A stretch of 64,000 nucleotides of DNA. It comes from Amycolatopsis tucumanensis (GTDB taxonomy: Bacteria; Actinomycetota; Actinomycetes; Mycobacteriales; Pseudonocardiaceae). The notes beneath the pieces are model-generated. The model was not told the DNA's origin. It did no database searches and saw nothing but the letters and a program-made list of their open reading frames with translations. The DNA lies in the NCBI RefSeq assembly GCF_021654135.1, contig NZ_JAKGSD010000001.1:536116-600115 (forward strand), read 5' to 3'. The position numbers and the translations under genes are program-made. Positions within the stretch are counted from its first letter, which is position 1. Every line of letters begins with the position of its first letter. Positions 27,144 through 35,630 of this stretch are shown here, piece after piece.

Positions 27144-27755
27144 TCACACCAGCACGCGGTGCGTGAGGATGTCGTGCACCAAGGCGCCCAGGCTCTCCGC
27201 CCCGGTCTTCGCCTTGATCCGCGCCCGGTGCACGTCGATCGTCTTCACGCTCGTGCCCAGGCGGTTCGCCGCCATCTGGCTGGACACCCCTTCGACTACC
27301 AACCGCAGCACCTCGCGCTCCCGCTGGGTCAGCTGCGCCAGGCGCGCCTCCACCGCCCGGCGCGCCGCCTCGCGGGTGAACCGCCGGCACGCGTCCTGCT
27401 GCTGCCGTTGCACCACTTCCAGGATCCGCTGCGGCTCGTAGGGTTTCTCCAGAAAATCCACCGCGCCGCGGGTCATGGCGCGCACCGACATCGGGATGTC
27501 GCCGTGCGCGGAGCAGAACACGACCGGCGCCGGGTAGCCCCGCGCGGTCAGTTCCTCCTGCAACTGGAACCCGCTCATGCCGGGCATCCGCACGTCGACG
27601 ATCACCACCGCGGGCTCGTCCGGGTCGAACTCGGCCAGGAAGGCGGGCGCGTCGGGGTAGGTCAGCGCCTGGATGCCGACGCTCTCCAGCAGGAACGCCA
27701 GCGACTGCCGCAGGCCCTCGTCGTCGTCGACGATGTGCACCACCGCGTCGGTCAT
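27144..27755 (-). CDS. FixJ-like response regulator of the iac cluster
   Basis: 203 residues. The receiver domain has the acidic pair (HIVDDDEGLR), phospho-acceptor Asp (VVIVDVRMPGMSG), Ser/Thr switch (FCSAHGD) and Lys (FLEKPYEP). A LuxR/GerE helix-turn-helix follows (LTQREREVLRLVVEGVSSQM). This is the FixJ/StyR/TodT class, which pairs with soluble PAS kinases such as the one at 23098. The ATG at 27755 overlaps the iacI stop (ATGA). I propose it binds the TAGGGG-type operators found upstream of iacA, iacG and two transporter genes. Confidence 0.92.
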   Translation of the reverse strand: MTDAVVHIVDDDEGLRQSLAFLLESVGIQALTYPDAPAFLAEFDPDEPAVVIVDVRMPGMSGFQLQEELTARGYPAPVVFCSAHGDIPMSVRAMTRGAVDFLEKPYEPQRILEVVQRQQQDACRRFTREAARRAVEARLAQLTQREREVLRLVVEGVSSQMAANRLGTSVKTIDVHRARIKAKTGAESLGALVHDILTHRVLV

Positions 27756-28306
27756 GGCTTCATCAGTACCGACGCAGACGGGTGGTCGCTGGCGAAGTGG
27801 TCCGGCAGCGGCGCCACGAACACGTTCTCGGTGCGGGTGCGGGTGATCCGCCACCCGCCGTCCTCCTTCCGGAACGCGTTGTTCAGGCGGCTGGACCGCA
27901 GCAGCGCACTGCCGTCCGAGAACAGCCACGGCTGCATGTGGATCCACTGGCCGTCCGCGGTGTCACCGTGCACGTGGATCTGCTCCGACGTCAGGTAGTG
28001 CGCGTTCAACAGCAGCGCCGGATCCCGCTTCTCGCCCCAGAACCGCTCGAAGTGCTCCCGGATGGCCTGCTTGCCCTCGGCCCGCCCGAACTGCCCGTCG
28101 TAGTACTCGCCGACGCCCTCCCACACCGCGTCCTCGGTGTAGAGCTCCAGGATCAGCTCGATGCGCTTGGCGTCGTCGGAAATCCCGTACTCGGGCAGCG
28201 GCGTGTCGCACAGGAACATGTAACGAGCCTGTAGCCGGCGGATTTCGGCTTCGGCCTCGAGCACCTCGACCCGCCGGGCGAGTGCTTCGAGAGCGGTGTC
28301 GGTCAA
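27752..28306 (-). CDS. iacI: IacI-like SnoaL/NTF2-fold protein
   Basis: 184 residues of the SnoaL-like/NTF2 fold (EIRRLQARYMFLCDT, ELYTEDAVWEGVG, WRITRTRTENVFV), matching the small protein IacI at the end of iac clusters. A TTG start at 28306 is preferred: GAAGGAGAA lies seven bases upstream, and the longer frame to 28351 runs through that ribosome site. It precedes and is coupled to the response-regulator gene. It is divergent from the MHS permease, with operator site 3 between them. Confidence 0.8.
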   Translation of the reverse strand: MTDTALEALARRVEVLEAEAEIRRLQARYMFLCDTPLPEYGISDDAKRIELILELYTEDAVWEGVGEYYDGQFGRAEGKQAIREHFERFWGEKRDPALLLNAHYLTSEQIHVHGDTADGQWIHMQPWLFSDGSALLRSSRLNNAFRKEDGGWRITRTRTENVFVAPLPDHFASDHPSASVLMKP

Positions 28307-28381
28307 CGGGATTCTCCTTCTCCGAGCGGGAGGCGCGATGCCGAACACCATCTGTCACCGGCGCGAACCTTGTCAAGCGCG

Positions 28382-28447
28382 CTGCAGGTTTCCCCTATGC
28401 GGCTGCGGGATTTGCGACTGGGAGCCGCGGCGGGCGCTTCCTACCGT
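28382..28447 (+). promoter_or_regulatory. MHS permease promoter with putative RR operator (site 3)
   Basis: 28382-28397 reads CTGCAGGTTTCCCCTA (TAGGGGAAACCTGCAG on the other strand). It ends 84 bases before the permease ATG, with TACCGT at 28442-28447, 45 bases downstream. It is also 76 bases from the iacI start and could serve both directions. Confidence 0.6.
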
Positions 28448-28480
28448 AACGGGAACCACCACGGACGATGAGGACGGTCG

Positions 28481-29812
28481 ATGACCACACACGGCCCCGC
28501 TCAGCCCAGCCTACCGCGCATCGGAGTGGCCGCCGCGGTCGGCACTTCGCTGGAGCTGTACGACTTCCAGATCTACGGAACCGCCGCCGCCCTGGTGTTC
28601 GGCCAGGTGTTCTTCGCCACCGGCGACGCGTGGTTCGGCACGTTCATGAGCCTCGCGACGTTCGCGATCGGCTTCGTCGCGGCGCCGCTGGGCGGCGCCG
28701 TCTTCGGCTGGCTCGGCGACCGCCGCGGCCGCAAGACGGCCCTGTTCGGCGCGTTCGTGCTGATGGGCCTGGCGACGCTGGGCATGGGCGTGCTGCCGAC
28801 CTACGCGGCCGTCGGCGTCGCGGCGCCCGTCATGCTGGTGCTGCTGCGGTTGTGCCACGGCCTGGCCAGGGGCGGCGAGAACTCCAGCGCCGCCGTGCTG
28901 GCGATCGAGCATGCCCCCGAGCGGCGCCGCGGCCTGTACGGGTCCTTCGTGGCGATCGGCTCGCCGGTCGGCACGATCCTCGCCAACCTGGCCTTCACGC
29001 TGGTGCTGCTGCTCCCCGACGACGACGTCACGGGCTGGGGCTGGCGGATCCCGTTCCTCGCCGGCGGCCTGGTGCTCGTGGTCGGGCTGTGGATCCGCAA
29101 GGGCGTCGCGGAGAGCCCGGTGTTCCGGGAGATGGCCGAGCAGGAGGGCGCCCGGGTGAAGGCGCCGCTGCTGGCGGTCGTGAAGGCGAACTGGCGGCGG
29201 CTCGCGCTGGTCGCGGGCGTCAACATCGGGCTCACCGCCAGCACGTTCGCGCTGGCCACGTTGATGCTGTCCTACGCCACGGCCCGCGCCCCGGAGGGGC
29301 TGGGGCTGCCCCGCCAGCCCATCGTCAACGGCTCGATGATCGCCCTGGTCTGCCACGCGCTGTGCAACGTCGGCGCGGCGTGGCTGTCCGACCGCCTCGG
29401 CCGCAAGCCGGTGATGCTGGCCGGTGTCGTGCTGTCGCTGGGGTCGGCGCTGCTGATGTTCCCGCTCAGCTCGGCGGGCACGGTCGCCGCGGTCAACACC
29501 GCCGTGATCATCGGGTTCTGCGCCACCGGTGTCCTCTTCGGACCGATGTACACGTTCTTCTCCGAACTGTTCCCGCGCGAGCAGCGCCAGTCCGGGGTTG
29601 GCGTGGGCTACCACGTCGGCGCCGTGCTGGGCGGCGGCATCTCGCCGATGATCGCCAACCGGATCGTCGCAGGCACCGGGGACGCGCTCAACGTCGGCTT
29701 CTACCTGGCCGCGCTGCTCGGGCTGTCGCTGGTGTGCCTGCTCTGCCTGCCCGAAACCGCGCCGGTGCGGGCGCGCCGCCGGAGCGCGGCGGTCCCGGAG
29801 CCGGTCCGGTGA
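28481..29812 (+). CDS. MHS-family permease, candidate indole-acetate importer
   Basis: 443 residues, about twelve transmembrane helices, of the metabolite:H+ symporter (MHS) branch of the MFS. Signatures are GTSLELYDFQIYG in TM1, GDRRGRK in loop 2-3 and CHGLARGGENSSA before TM5. MHS permeases import organic acids. Its position next to iacI and behind operator site 3 suggests import of indole-3-acetate or a relative. It converges on the TetR gene with only three bases between stops. Confidence 0.9.
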   Translation: MTTHGPAQPSLPRIGVAAAVGTSLELYDFQIYGTAAALVFGQVFFATGDAWFGTFMSLATFAIGFVAAPLGGAVFGWLGDRRGRKTALFGAFVLMGLATLGMGVLPTYAAVGVAAPVMLVLLRLCHGLARGGENSSAAVLAIEHAPERRRGLYGSFVAIGSPVGTILANLAFTLVLLLPDDDVTGWGWRIPFLAGGLVLVVGLWIRKGVAESPVFREMAEQEGARVKAPLLAVVKANWRRLALVAGVNIGLTASTFALATLMLSYATARAPEGLGLPRQPIVNGSMIALVCHALCNVGAAWLSDRLGRKPVMLAGVVLSLGSALLMFPLSSAGTVAAVNTAVIIGFCATGVLFGPMYTFFSELFPREQRQSGVGVGYHVGAVLGGGISPMIANRIVAGTGDALNVGFYLAALLGLSLVCLLCLPETAPVRARRRSAAVPEPVR

Positions 29813-29815
29813 CGG

Positions 29816-30436
29816 TCAGCTCTCCGGCCGCAGGCGCGTGAGCACGTGGCGCAGGGTGTCGAGGACCCGTTCGGTCGGCAGCTCGTCGACCCCGCAGATC
29901 TGCTGGAAGACCAGGCCGTCCATGGCCGCGAACACCAGCGCGGCCAGGCCCTCGTCGTCCAGCCCGGCGGCGGCGAGCTCGGCGCGGATCGCCGCGCGGT
30001 AGCCGTCGTAGAGCTCGCGGACCTGCGGGGCGAGCTCGGGGCGGCGCCGCGACTCCAGCGTCAGCTCGTACTGGAACGCCTGGGTCTCGGGCTGCTCGGC
30101 GACGAACTCGGCGAGGCCGTCGCCGAGCAGGTCCAGCCTGCCCGAGCCCGGCTCGGGGGTCACCGACGGCACGCTGCTGTCCAGGGACCGCCGCAGGGCC
30201 TGGGCGGTCAGCTCGTCGATGCTGCCGAAGTAGTGGGTGACCAGCCCGTGGTTGACGCCGGCCTCCTTCGCGACCGAGCGGTAGGTGAGCTGCCGGAGCC
30301 CCTGGCGCGCCACGACCCGCACCGCCGCCTCCAGCAGGGCCTCCCGGCCCGTGCCGTGCGGCCGCGCCCGCCCGCGGGACGCGCCCGCCGTCTCGTTCGT
30401 CACCGTCGGAATGGTACCGGCCGCCAAATTATCCAC
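29816..30436 (-). CDS. TetR-family regulator
   Basis: 206 residues. The N-terminal helix-turn-helix (TYRSVAKEAGVNHGLVTHYF) is typical; the ligand domain is of the TetR_C/BetI-like type. The start is uncertain: GTG 30436 has no ribosome site but is preceded 6-12 bases upstream by TAAATT, compatible with a leaderless transcript, and GTG 30403 is an alternative. It is divergent from the flavin amine oxidase operon, which it probably represses through the AT-rich palindrome at 30426-30447. Confidence 0.88.
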   Translation of the reverse strand: MDNLAAGTIPTVTNETAGASRGRARPHGTGREALLEAAVRVVARQGLRQLTYRSVAKEAGVNHGLVTHYFGSIDELTAQALRRSLDSSVPSVTPEPGSGRLDLLGDGLAEFVAEQPETQAFQYELTLESRRRPELAPQVRELYDGYRAAIRAELAAAGLDDEGLAALVFAAMDGLVFQQICGVDELPTERVLDTLRHVLTRLRPES

Positions 30437-30447
30437 TTGACTAATTT
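30426..30447. promoter_or_regulatory. AT-rich inverted repeat, putative TetR operator
   Basis: AAATTA-N10-TAATTT is a perfect 6-bp inverted repeat in a strongly GC-rich background. It lies at the start of the TetR gene and ~80 bases upstream of the amine oxidase ATG. Position and symmetry fit TetR autoregulation. Confidence 0.55.
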
Positions 30448-30528
30448 AGCGGACCGAGTCACAGTTGGGCACACCCCGGACGCCCGCCACCGGCGGCGTC
30501 GACCTCTCCTTCCGCAAGGGATTCCCTC

Positions 30529-31821
30529 ATGCCTGAACGCGCCGATGTCGTCGTGGTCGGAGCCGGGTTCGCGGGCCTGACGGCCGCCCGCGAACTCACC
30601 CACCGCGGCACCACGGTCACCGTCCTGGAAGCCCGCGACCGCATCGGCGGCCGCACCTGGACCGCCGAGCGGCTGGGCCGCCCGCTCGAACTCGGCGGCA
30701 CCTGGGTGCACTGGACCCAGCCCCACGTGTGGGCCGAGATCTCCCGCTACCAGCTGGAACTGACCCGCAGCCCGGTCCCCGCCCGCGCCTACTGGCACGT
30801 CGGCGGGCAGGCCCACGAAGGCAGCGCGGACGAGCTGTTCGCGCGGTTCGACCCGGGGATGCAGGCGTTCCTCGCCGACAGCCGCGAGTGGTTCGAGTGG
30901 CCGTGGGAACCGTTCCGGCGCCCCGATCCGGACGTCCTGCACGCGCTAGACCGGCAGTCCGTCACCGACCGGATCGACGCGCTCGGCCTGCCGCCCGCCG
31001 ACCGGGAACTCCTGGCGGGCATGTGGGCGCTGAACTTCAACAGCCCGCCCGAGGACGGCGCGCTCACCCAGGCGCTGCGGTGGTGCGCGGCGGCCTCGGG
31101 CAGCTGGCCGCTGATGTTCGAGACGTGCGCGACGGTCAAGTTCACGCACGGCACCAAGGCACTCGCCGACGCGATCGCCGCCGACACCGACGCCGACATC
31201 CGCCTCGGCACGGTCGTCACGAAGATCCGCCGCACGAGCACCGGCGTCGCCGTGGAAACCGCGTCGGGCAAGACCTTCGAAGCCGGCGACGTCGTGGTGA
31301 CCCTGCCGCAGAACGTCCTCCCCTCGATCGAGTTCGAGCCCGGGCTGCCCGCGGTGCTGCGGGACGCGGCCCGCGCCGGGCAGGCGTCGAAGGGGATGAA
31401 GACGTGGATCCGCGTCCGCGGCGAGGTCGAACCGTTCGTCGTGTTCGCGGGCCCGGACTCGCCGCTCACGTTCGGCCAGACCGAGTACACCGTGGACGGC
31501 GACACCCTGCTGGTCGCGTTCGGTCCCCGCGCGTCCGCGCTGCGGCCGGACGACACCGAAGCGGTCGCCAAGGCCCTGGCGCTGTGGCGGCCGGACCTGG
31601 AGGTCGTCGCCGCCGACGGGCACGACTGGGTCGCCGACGAGTTCGCAGGCGAAACCTGGCCGATGCTCGCCCCCGGCCAGCTCCGCGCGCTCGAAGAGTT
31701 CCGCAAGCCGCAGGACCGCCTGCACTTCGCCGGCAGCGGCTACGCGACCGGATGGGCCGGGTTCGTCGACGGCGCCATCGAAACCGGTCTGACCGTCGCG
31801 CGGCGGCTGCTCACCCGCTGA
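30529..31821 (+). CDS. Flavin-containing amine oxidase
   Basis: 430 residues of the MAO/polyamine-oxidase family. The N-terminal FAD motif VVVGAGFAGLTAARE is followed by EARDRIGGRT and LGGTWVHW; the C-terminal FAD-contacting region contains FAGSGYATGWAGFVDGAIETG. It should oxidatively deaminate a primary or secondary amine to an aldehyde or imine. It is the first gene of a plus-strand trio with a small ABM-like protein and an APC permease, divergent from TetR. The substrate is unknown. Confidence 0.91.
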   Translation: MPERADVVVVGAGFAGLTAARELTHRGTTVTVLEARDRIGGRTWTAERLGRPLELGGTWVHWTQPHVWAEISRYQLELTRSPVPARAYWHVGGQAHEGSADELFARFDPGMQAFLADSREWFEWPWEPFRRPDPDVLHALDRQSVTDRIDALGLPPADRELLAGMWALNFNSPPEDGALTQALRWCAAASGSWPLMFETCATVKFTHGTKALADAIAADTDADIRLGTVVTKIRRTSTGVAVETASGKTFEAGDVVVTLPQNVLPSIEFEPGLPAVLRDAARAGQASKGMKTWIRVRGEVEPFVVFAGPDSPLTFGQTEYTVDGDTLLVAFGPRASALRPDDTEAVAKALALWRPDLEVVAADGHDWVADEFAGETWPMLAPGQLRALEEFRKPQDRLHFAGSGYATGWAGFVDGAIETGLTVARRLLTR

Positions 31822-31848
31822 CACCGTCCACAACAGAGAGGAAACCCC

Positions 31849-32154
31849 GTGCCCTACTTCGTCGAGTTCGTCCACTACCGCACGGACCTGCCCGAGGACC
31901 GTCTCGTCGCGTTGCGCTCGGCCGCGATCCTGGCCGTGCGGGACGCCCATCCGGACCTGCTGTCCGTGCCCGCGCTGAGCCGCGGCGAGGACGGCTCCTG
32001 GACCGACGTGTGGATCTACCGGACCCAGGAGGCGGCCGAGAAGGCCAACGCCGGGGCCGGCGACATCCCCGAGTTCACCGCGTTCGCCGGCGCCCTCTCC
32101 GGCGTCGAGATCACCGCAGGCCACATGCCCGAGTCCGCCGTCTCCCCGCTCTGA
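31849..32154 (+). CDS. Small ABM/tautomerase-like protein
   Basis: 101 residues. Strand-helix-strand pattern (PYFVEFVHYRTDLPEDRLVA; WTDVWIYRTQEAAEKA) resembles the ferredoxin-like dimeric alpha/beta fold of antibiotic-biosynthesis-monooxygenase-like proteins. No catalytic residue can be named. Start GTG 31849 has AGAGGAAA upstream. It lies between the amine oxidase and the permease and is probably an accessory enzyme of the same pathway. Confidence 0.7.
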   Translation: MPYFVEFVHYRTDLPEDRLVALRSAAILAVRDAHPDLLSVPALSRGEDGSWTDVWIYRTQEAAEKANAGAGDIPEFTAFAGALSGVEITAGHMPESAVSPL

Positions 32155-32178
32155 CCGGAAACCCACGGAAGGACAACG

Positions 32179-33621
32179 ATGTCTCTCCCCACACCGGATC
32201 ACGGGACCGCCCTGCGCCGGGGTTCGCTCGGCGTCGCGGCGATCGTCTTCTTCGTGCTGTCGGCGCAGTCGCCGCTCACCGGGATCGCGGGCGCGCTGCC
32301 GATCGCGATCACCCTCGGCAACGGCCCGGCCGCCCCGGCCACGTTCCTGCTCGTCGGGGTGGTGATGGCGTTGTTCGCCGTCGGCTACATCACGATGAGC
32401 AGGAACGTGACCGACGGCGGCGCGTTCTACACCTACATCGGCCGCGGCCTCGGCACGACGACCGGCACCGCGTCCGCCTTCGTCGCCCTGTTCGCCTACT
32501 GCACCGTCCAGGCCGCCATGTACGGCCTCTACGGCGTCACCGTGTCGGGCCTGCTCGCCGCCTACGCCGGGATCTCCGTGCCGTGGTGGGCGTGCGGCCT
32601 GGTGACCATGGTGCTCGTCATGGCGTGGGCCTGGCTGAACATCGAGATCGGCGCCCGCGCCCTGGCCTGCCTGGTCGGCCTGGAGATGGGCATCCTGCTG
32701 GTGTTCGCGGTGATCACGTTCGCCCGCGGCGGCGGGCCGCAGGGCCTGGACTTCGGCGCGACGTTCGGCCCGTCGGCGATCGCCTCCGGGGCGCCCGGGG
32801 TCGCGTTCACCTTCGCCGTCGCGTCGATGTTCGGGTTCGAGTCGACGGCCCTGTACGCGCCGGAGGCCCGCGACCCGCGCCGCACCATCCCCCGGGCGAC
32901 CTATCTCGCGGTGGCGGTCGTGGCGGTGTTCTTCGCCTTCGTGGCCTGGATGGTGGTCAGCTTCTACGGCGCCGGGTCCGTTGTGGACGCCGCGGGCCAG
33001 GCGGTCGGGGCGGGCGAGGCGAGCGGGCTGGTCGCCGGCGCGATCCAGGCGACGCTGGGCGGCTGGGCGGCGCACGCGGTCGGGATCATCCTGGCCACGT
33101 CGTTGCTGGCCGGCGTCCTCGCGTTCCACAACGCCATCAACCGGTACCTGCACTCGCTGGCGGAGAACGCGGTCCTGCCGCGCCGCCTCGCCTGGACCAA
33201 CCGGCACGGCTCGCCCTACCTCGCGGGCGTGGCCTCGACGGTGGTCGCGGCCGCGCTGGTGCTGCCGTTCGCGGCGCGGGGCATGGACCCGGTGCTGACG
33301 TTGTTCTCGTGGTTCGGCGGGGTGTCGGTCGTCGGGCTGCTGGTGCTGTACGTGCTGACCAGCGTGTCGGTGCTCGCCTGGTTCCGGCGCGACCGGCGCG
33401 GTGAGTCCACGTGGCACACGCGGTACTCACCGGCGCTGGCCGCGGTCCTGATCCTGGCGGGGATCGTGCTGCTGATCGTCAACTTCGGCACGCTCACCGG
33501 CGGTTCGGGCGCGACCGCCGCGGTGCTACTGGCGTCCGTCGCGGCCGTGTTCGTCCTCGGGCTGGTGGTCGCGGTCGTGCACCGGCGACGGGCCACCGCC
33601 GCTGTGGCTCTCGCGTCCTGA
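32179..33621 (+). CDS. APC-family amino acid/amine permease
   Basis: 480 residues with about twelve transmembrane helices. The unwound TM1 region (FVLSAQSPLTGIAGALPIA) and TM6 motif (FGFESTALYAPEARDPRRTIP) mark the amino acid-polyamine-organocation superfamily. It probably imports the substrate of the amine oxidase two genes upstream. The ATG at 32179 has a GGAAGGA site. Its last 96 bases overlap the 3' end of the convergent dehydrogenase gene. Confidence 0.91.
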   Translation: MSLPTPDHGTALRRGSLGVAAIVFFVLSAQSPLTGIAGALPIAITLGNGPAAPATFLLVGVVMALFAVGYITMSRNVTDGGAFYTYIGRGLGTTTGTASAFVALFAYCTVQAAMYGLYGVTVSGLLAAYAGISVPWWACGLVTMVLVMAWAWLNIEIGARALACLVGLEMGILLVFAVITFARGGGPQGLDFGATFGPSAIASGAPGVAFTFAVASMFGFESTALYAPEARDPRRTIPRATYLAVAVVAVFFAFVAWMVVSFYGAGSVVDAAGQAVGAGEASGLVAGAIQATLGGWAAHAVGIILATSLLAGVLAFHNAINRYLHSLAENAVLPRRLAWTNRHGSPYLAGVASTVVAAALVLPFAARGMDPVLTLFSWFGGVSVVGLLVLYVLTSVSVLAWFRRDRRGESTWHTRYSPALAAVLILAGIVLLIVNFGTLTGGSGATAAVLLASVAAVFVLGLVVAVVHRRRATAAVALAS

Positions 33622-34545
33622 CGGGGACCGGGCCGGCACCGGCGTGCCGGCCCGGAGCTCCGGTTCCCGCAGGCGGAACAGTTCGGCGAACTCCCGCATC
33701 CGCGCCGCGCGGTACGCCGGGACGCCGTCCGGGTCGAAGGTGTAGAAGCCGGTCCCGTCCCGCAGACCACGGCGGCCGGCGGCCATGTTCTCCTCGATGA
33801 CGTCCGGGTGCCGGAACCGGTCGCCGAGCTGGGCGGCCAGGTAGCGGGAGGCGTAGTACAGGATGTCACCGCCGCCCCAGTCGATGAACTCCAGCGGCCC
33901 GAGCACCGAGAACCGGGGGCCGAGCCCGGCGCGCACGGCGAGGTCGATGTCGGCGGCGCTCGCCACGCCCTCCTCGACCATGCGGGCCGCCTCGTTCATC
34001 ACCAGCGCCTGCAGCCGCGGCACGATGTAGCCTGCCGCGGGCCCGCACACCACCGGGATCTTGCCGAGGCGCTCCAGCAGGCCGGTCAGGCGGGACACCG
34101 CGGCCGGGTCGGTCTCGTCGCTGCGGCTGACCTCGACCAGCGGCATGACATCGGCGGGGTTGAGCCAGTGCGCGTTGACCGCCCGTTCCGGCCGCTCGAC
34201 CAGTCCGGCGATCTCGGTGACCAGGAACGTCGACGTGGTCGAGGCGATCACCGCGTCCGCGGCGACCTCGCGGCAAACCCAGGCCAGCACGTCCCGCTTG
34301 ATCTCCAGCACCTCCGGCACGGCCTCGAACACCACCGAGGCACCGGCCAGCGCGCCCGGCTCCCGCCCGCACACGGTCACTCCGGACCCGAGCCGGGCGC
34401 GAAGCCGGTCGGCGTATTCGCGCCGTTCTTCATCCGCGCGGTCCTTGACGTCGGCCAGCACAACGGGAAAACCGGCCGCGAGGCAGGTGAGCGCGATGCC
34501 CTCCCCCATGCGGCCGGCCCCGACGACGGCGATCTCGTCGCTCAC
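33526..34545 (-). CDS. 3-hydroxyacyl-CoA dehydrogenase-like oxidoreductase
   Basis: 339 residues. The N-terminal Rossmann fold (IAVVGAGRMGEGIALTCL) and the 3-hydroxyacyl-CoA-dehydrogenase core (ASTTSTFLVTEIA, AHWLNPADVMPLVEV, IVPRLQALVMNEAARMVEEG) are clear. Related single-domain members act on small hydroxy acids such as carnitine or gulonate rather than CoA esters. The last ~30 residues are a hydrophilic tail overlapping the opposite permease gene. Start GTG 34545 overlaps the previous stop. It is the third gene of the MFS-dehydrogenase operon. Confidence 0.88.
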   Translation of the reverse strand: MSDEIAVVGAGRMGEGIALTCLAAGFPVVLADVKDRADEERREYADRLRARLGSGVTVCGREPGALAGASVVFEAVPEVLEIKRDVLAWVCREVAADAVIASTTSTFLVTEIAGLVERPERAVNAHWLNPADVMPLVEVSRSDETDPAAVSRLTGLLERLGKIPVVCGPAAGYIVPRLQALVMNEAARMVEEGVASAADIDLAVRAGLGPRFSVLGPLEFIDWGGGDILYYASRYLAAQLGDRFRHPDVIEENMAAGRRGLRDGTGFYTFDPDGVPAYRAARMREFAELFRLREPELRAGTPVPARSPSGRESHSGGGPSPVHDRDHQPEDEHGRDGRQ

Positions 34546-35630
34546 GAGGTGAAACCCTCCCGCAGCAGCCGCGTCAGCTCCGGCCGGGAGAGTTCCGCCA
34601 GCCCGAGGCTTTCCAGCGTCCGGCCCTCCGCGTAGAGGTCCCGCCCGGTGACCGCCGAGGCGATGCTCAGCAGCCCGGCCGCGACCGGCGTCGGCACCCC
34701 GGCCCAGCGGCCCACCGACACCAGCAGCGACAGCCCCAGCCGCGTGTCCTCCAGCATGTAGCGGTGGGTCAGCAGGTCGATCTTCTCCCGCCAGTCGCCG
34801 GAGTCGGTGAGCTTCTCGTGCGCGGCCCGGCCGTACATCCACTCGTCACCGTCGGTGGCGTAGTGGTCGGCCAGCGGGAAGTGCGGCGCGCCGTAGCCCA
34901 GCGCCTCCCGCAGCGCGATGCGCTCGCCGTCCAGCGCGTCGGTGACCCGCCGGATCGCGGGTTGCGTGCCCTCGTTGTGGATGTCCCACGCCTCGAAGTG
35001 CTCCAGCGGCCCGGCGTTCATCAGGATCAGCGGCGGGTGGATCACCGGCCCGGCGTTCATCAGAGCCCCGCTGAGGCCGTCCTCGCTCTCCTCGACGCTC
35101 GGATAGGCCGCGCGCACCACGTCGAACGCCTTGGCCGCCAGCCGCGCCGGGAACACCCCGGTGGGCAGCCGGGTCGCATAACCACTGATCACCACCTCGG
35201 TGGCGCCGTGCCGCCGGGCCAGGTAGGGCAGCGTGCCGGTCTCGGCGAACGCGACGTCGGCCGGGTTGCCCGCCTCCGCCAGCGCCTTGCCGAACAGGAC
35301 CGACCCGAGCGTGCCCGGCGGCAGGAACACCACCTGCCCGTCGGTGAGCAGCGGGGCGAGCCGGGCGGCCAGGTCGGCGTGCGTGGTCGAGGGCAGCGGG
35401 ATGACGATCAGGGCGGCGTCACGCACCGCCTCGGCGAGGTCGGTGACCAGCTCGCCCACCCGCACCTGCCGGGTGCCGCGGTGGTCGCGGACGGTCATCG
35501 CGCCGGCCTCGCGGAGGGCCTGGTGCGCGGCGGCGTCGCGGCGCCACCACCGCACGTCGTGGCCGTTCTCGGTCAGTTCCGCGGCCGCGGCCCAGCACCC
35601 GTGGCCACCGCCCAGCACTGCGATCCTCAT
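34542..35630 (-). CDS. Octopine/opine dehydrogenase-like NAD(P) enzyme
   Basis: 362 residues. The N-terminal Rossmann domain (RIAVLGGGHGCWAAAAELTE) is followed by an all-helical NAD/NADP octopine/nopaline dehydrogenase domain with the GxxxHPP-like segment (NAGPVIHPPLILMNAGP) and a His/Asp pair. Such enzymes form or cleave N-(carboxyalkyl) amino acids (opines). It sits directly after an MFS gene that carries operator site 4. Linkage to opine or amino-acid-conjugate use is plausible but inferred. Confidence 0.85.
   Translation of the reverse strand: MRIAVLGGGHGCWAAAAELTENGHDVRWWRRDAAAHQALREAGAMTVRDHRGTRQVRVGELVTDLAEAVRDAALIVIPLPSTTHADLAARLAPLLTDGQVVFLPPGTLGSVLFGKALAEAGNPADVAFAETGTLPYLARRHGATEVVISGYATRLPTGVFPARLAAKAFDVVRAAYPSVEESEDGLSGALMNAGPVIHPPLILMNAGPLEHFEAWDIHNEGTQPAIRRVTDALDGERIALREALGYGAPHFPLADHYATDGDEWMYGRAAHEKLTDSGDWREKIDLLTHRYMLEDTRLGLSLLVSVGRWAGVPTPVAAGLLSIASAVTGRDLYAEGRTLESLGLAELSRPELTRLLREGFTS

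Noticed and set aside
30514..30528. AAGGGATTCCCT just before the amine oxidase start, resembling the iac operator
   Set aside because: It overlaps the ribosome-binding site, lies immediately at the ATG rather than 82-85 bases away, and lacks the flanking TA/TCA bases.
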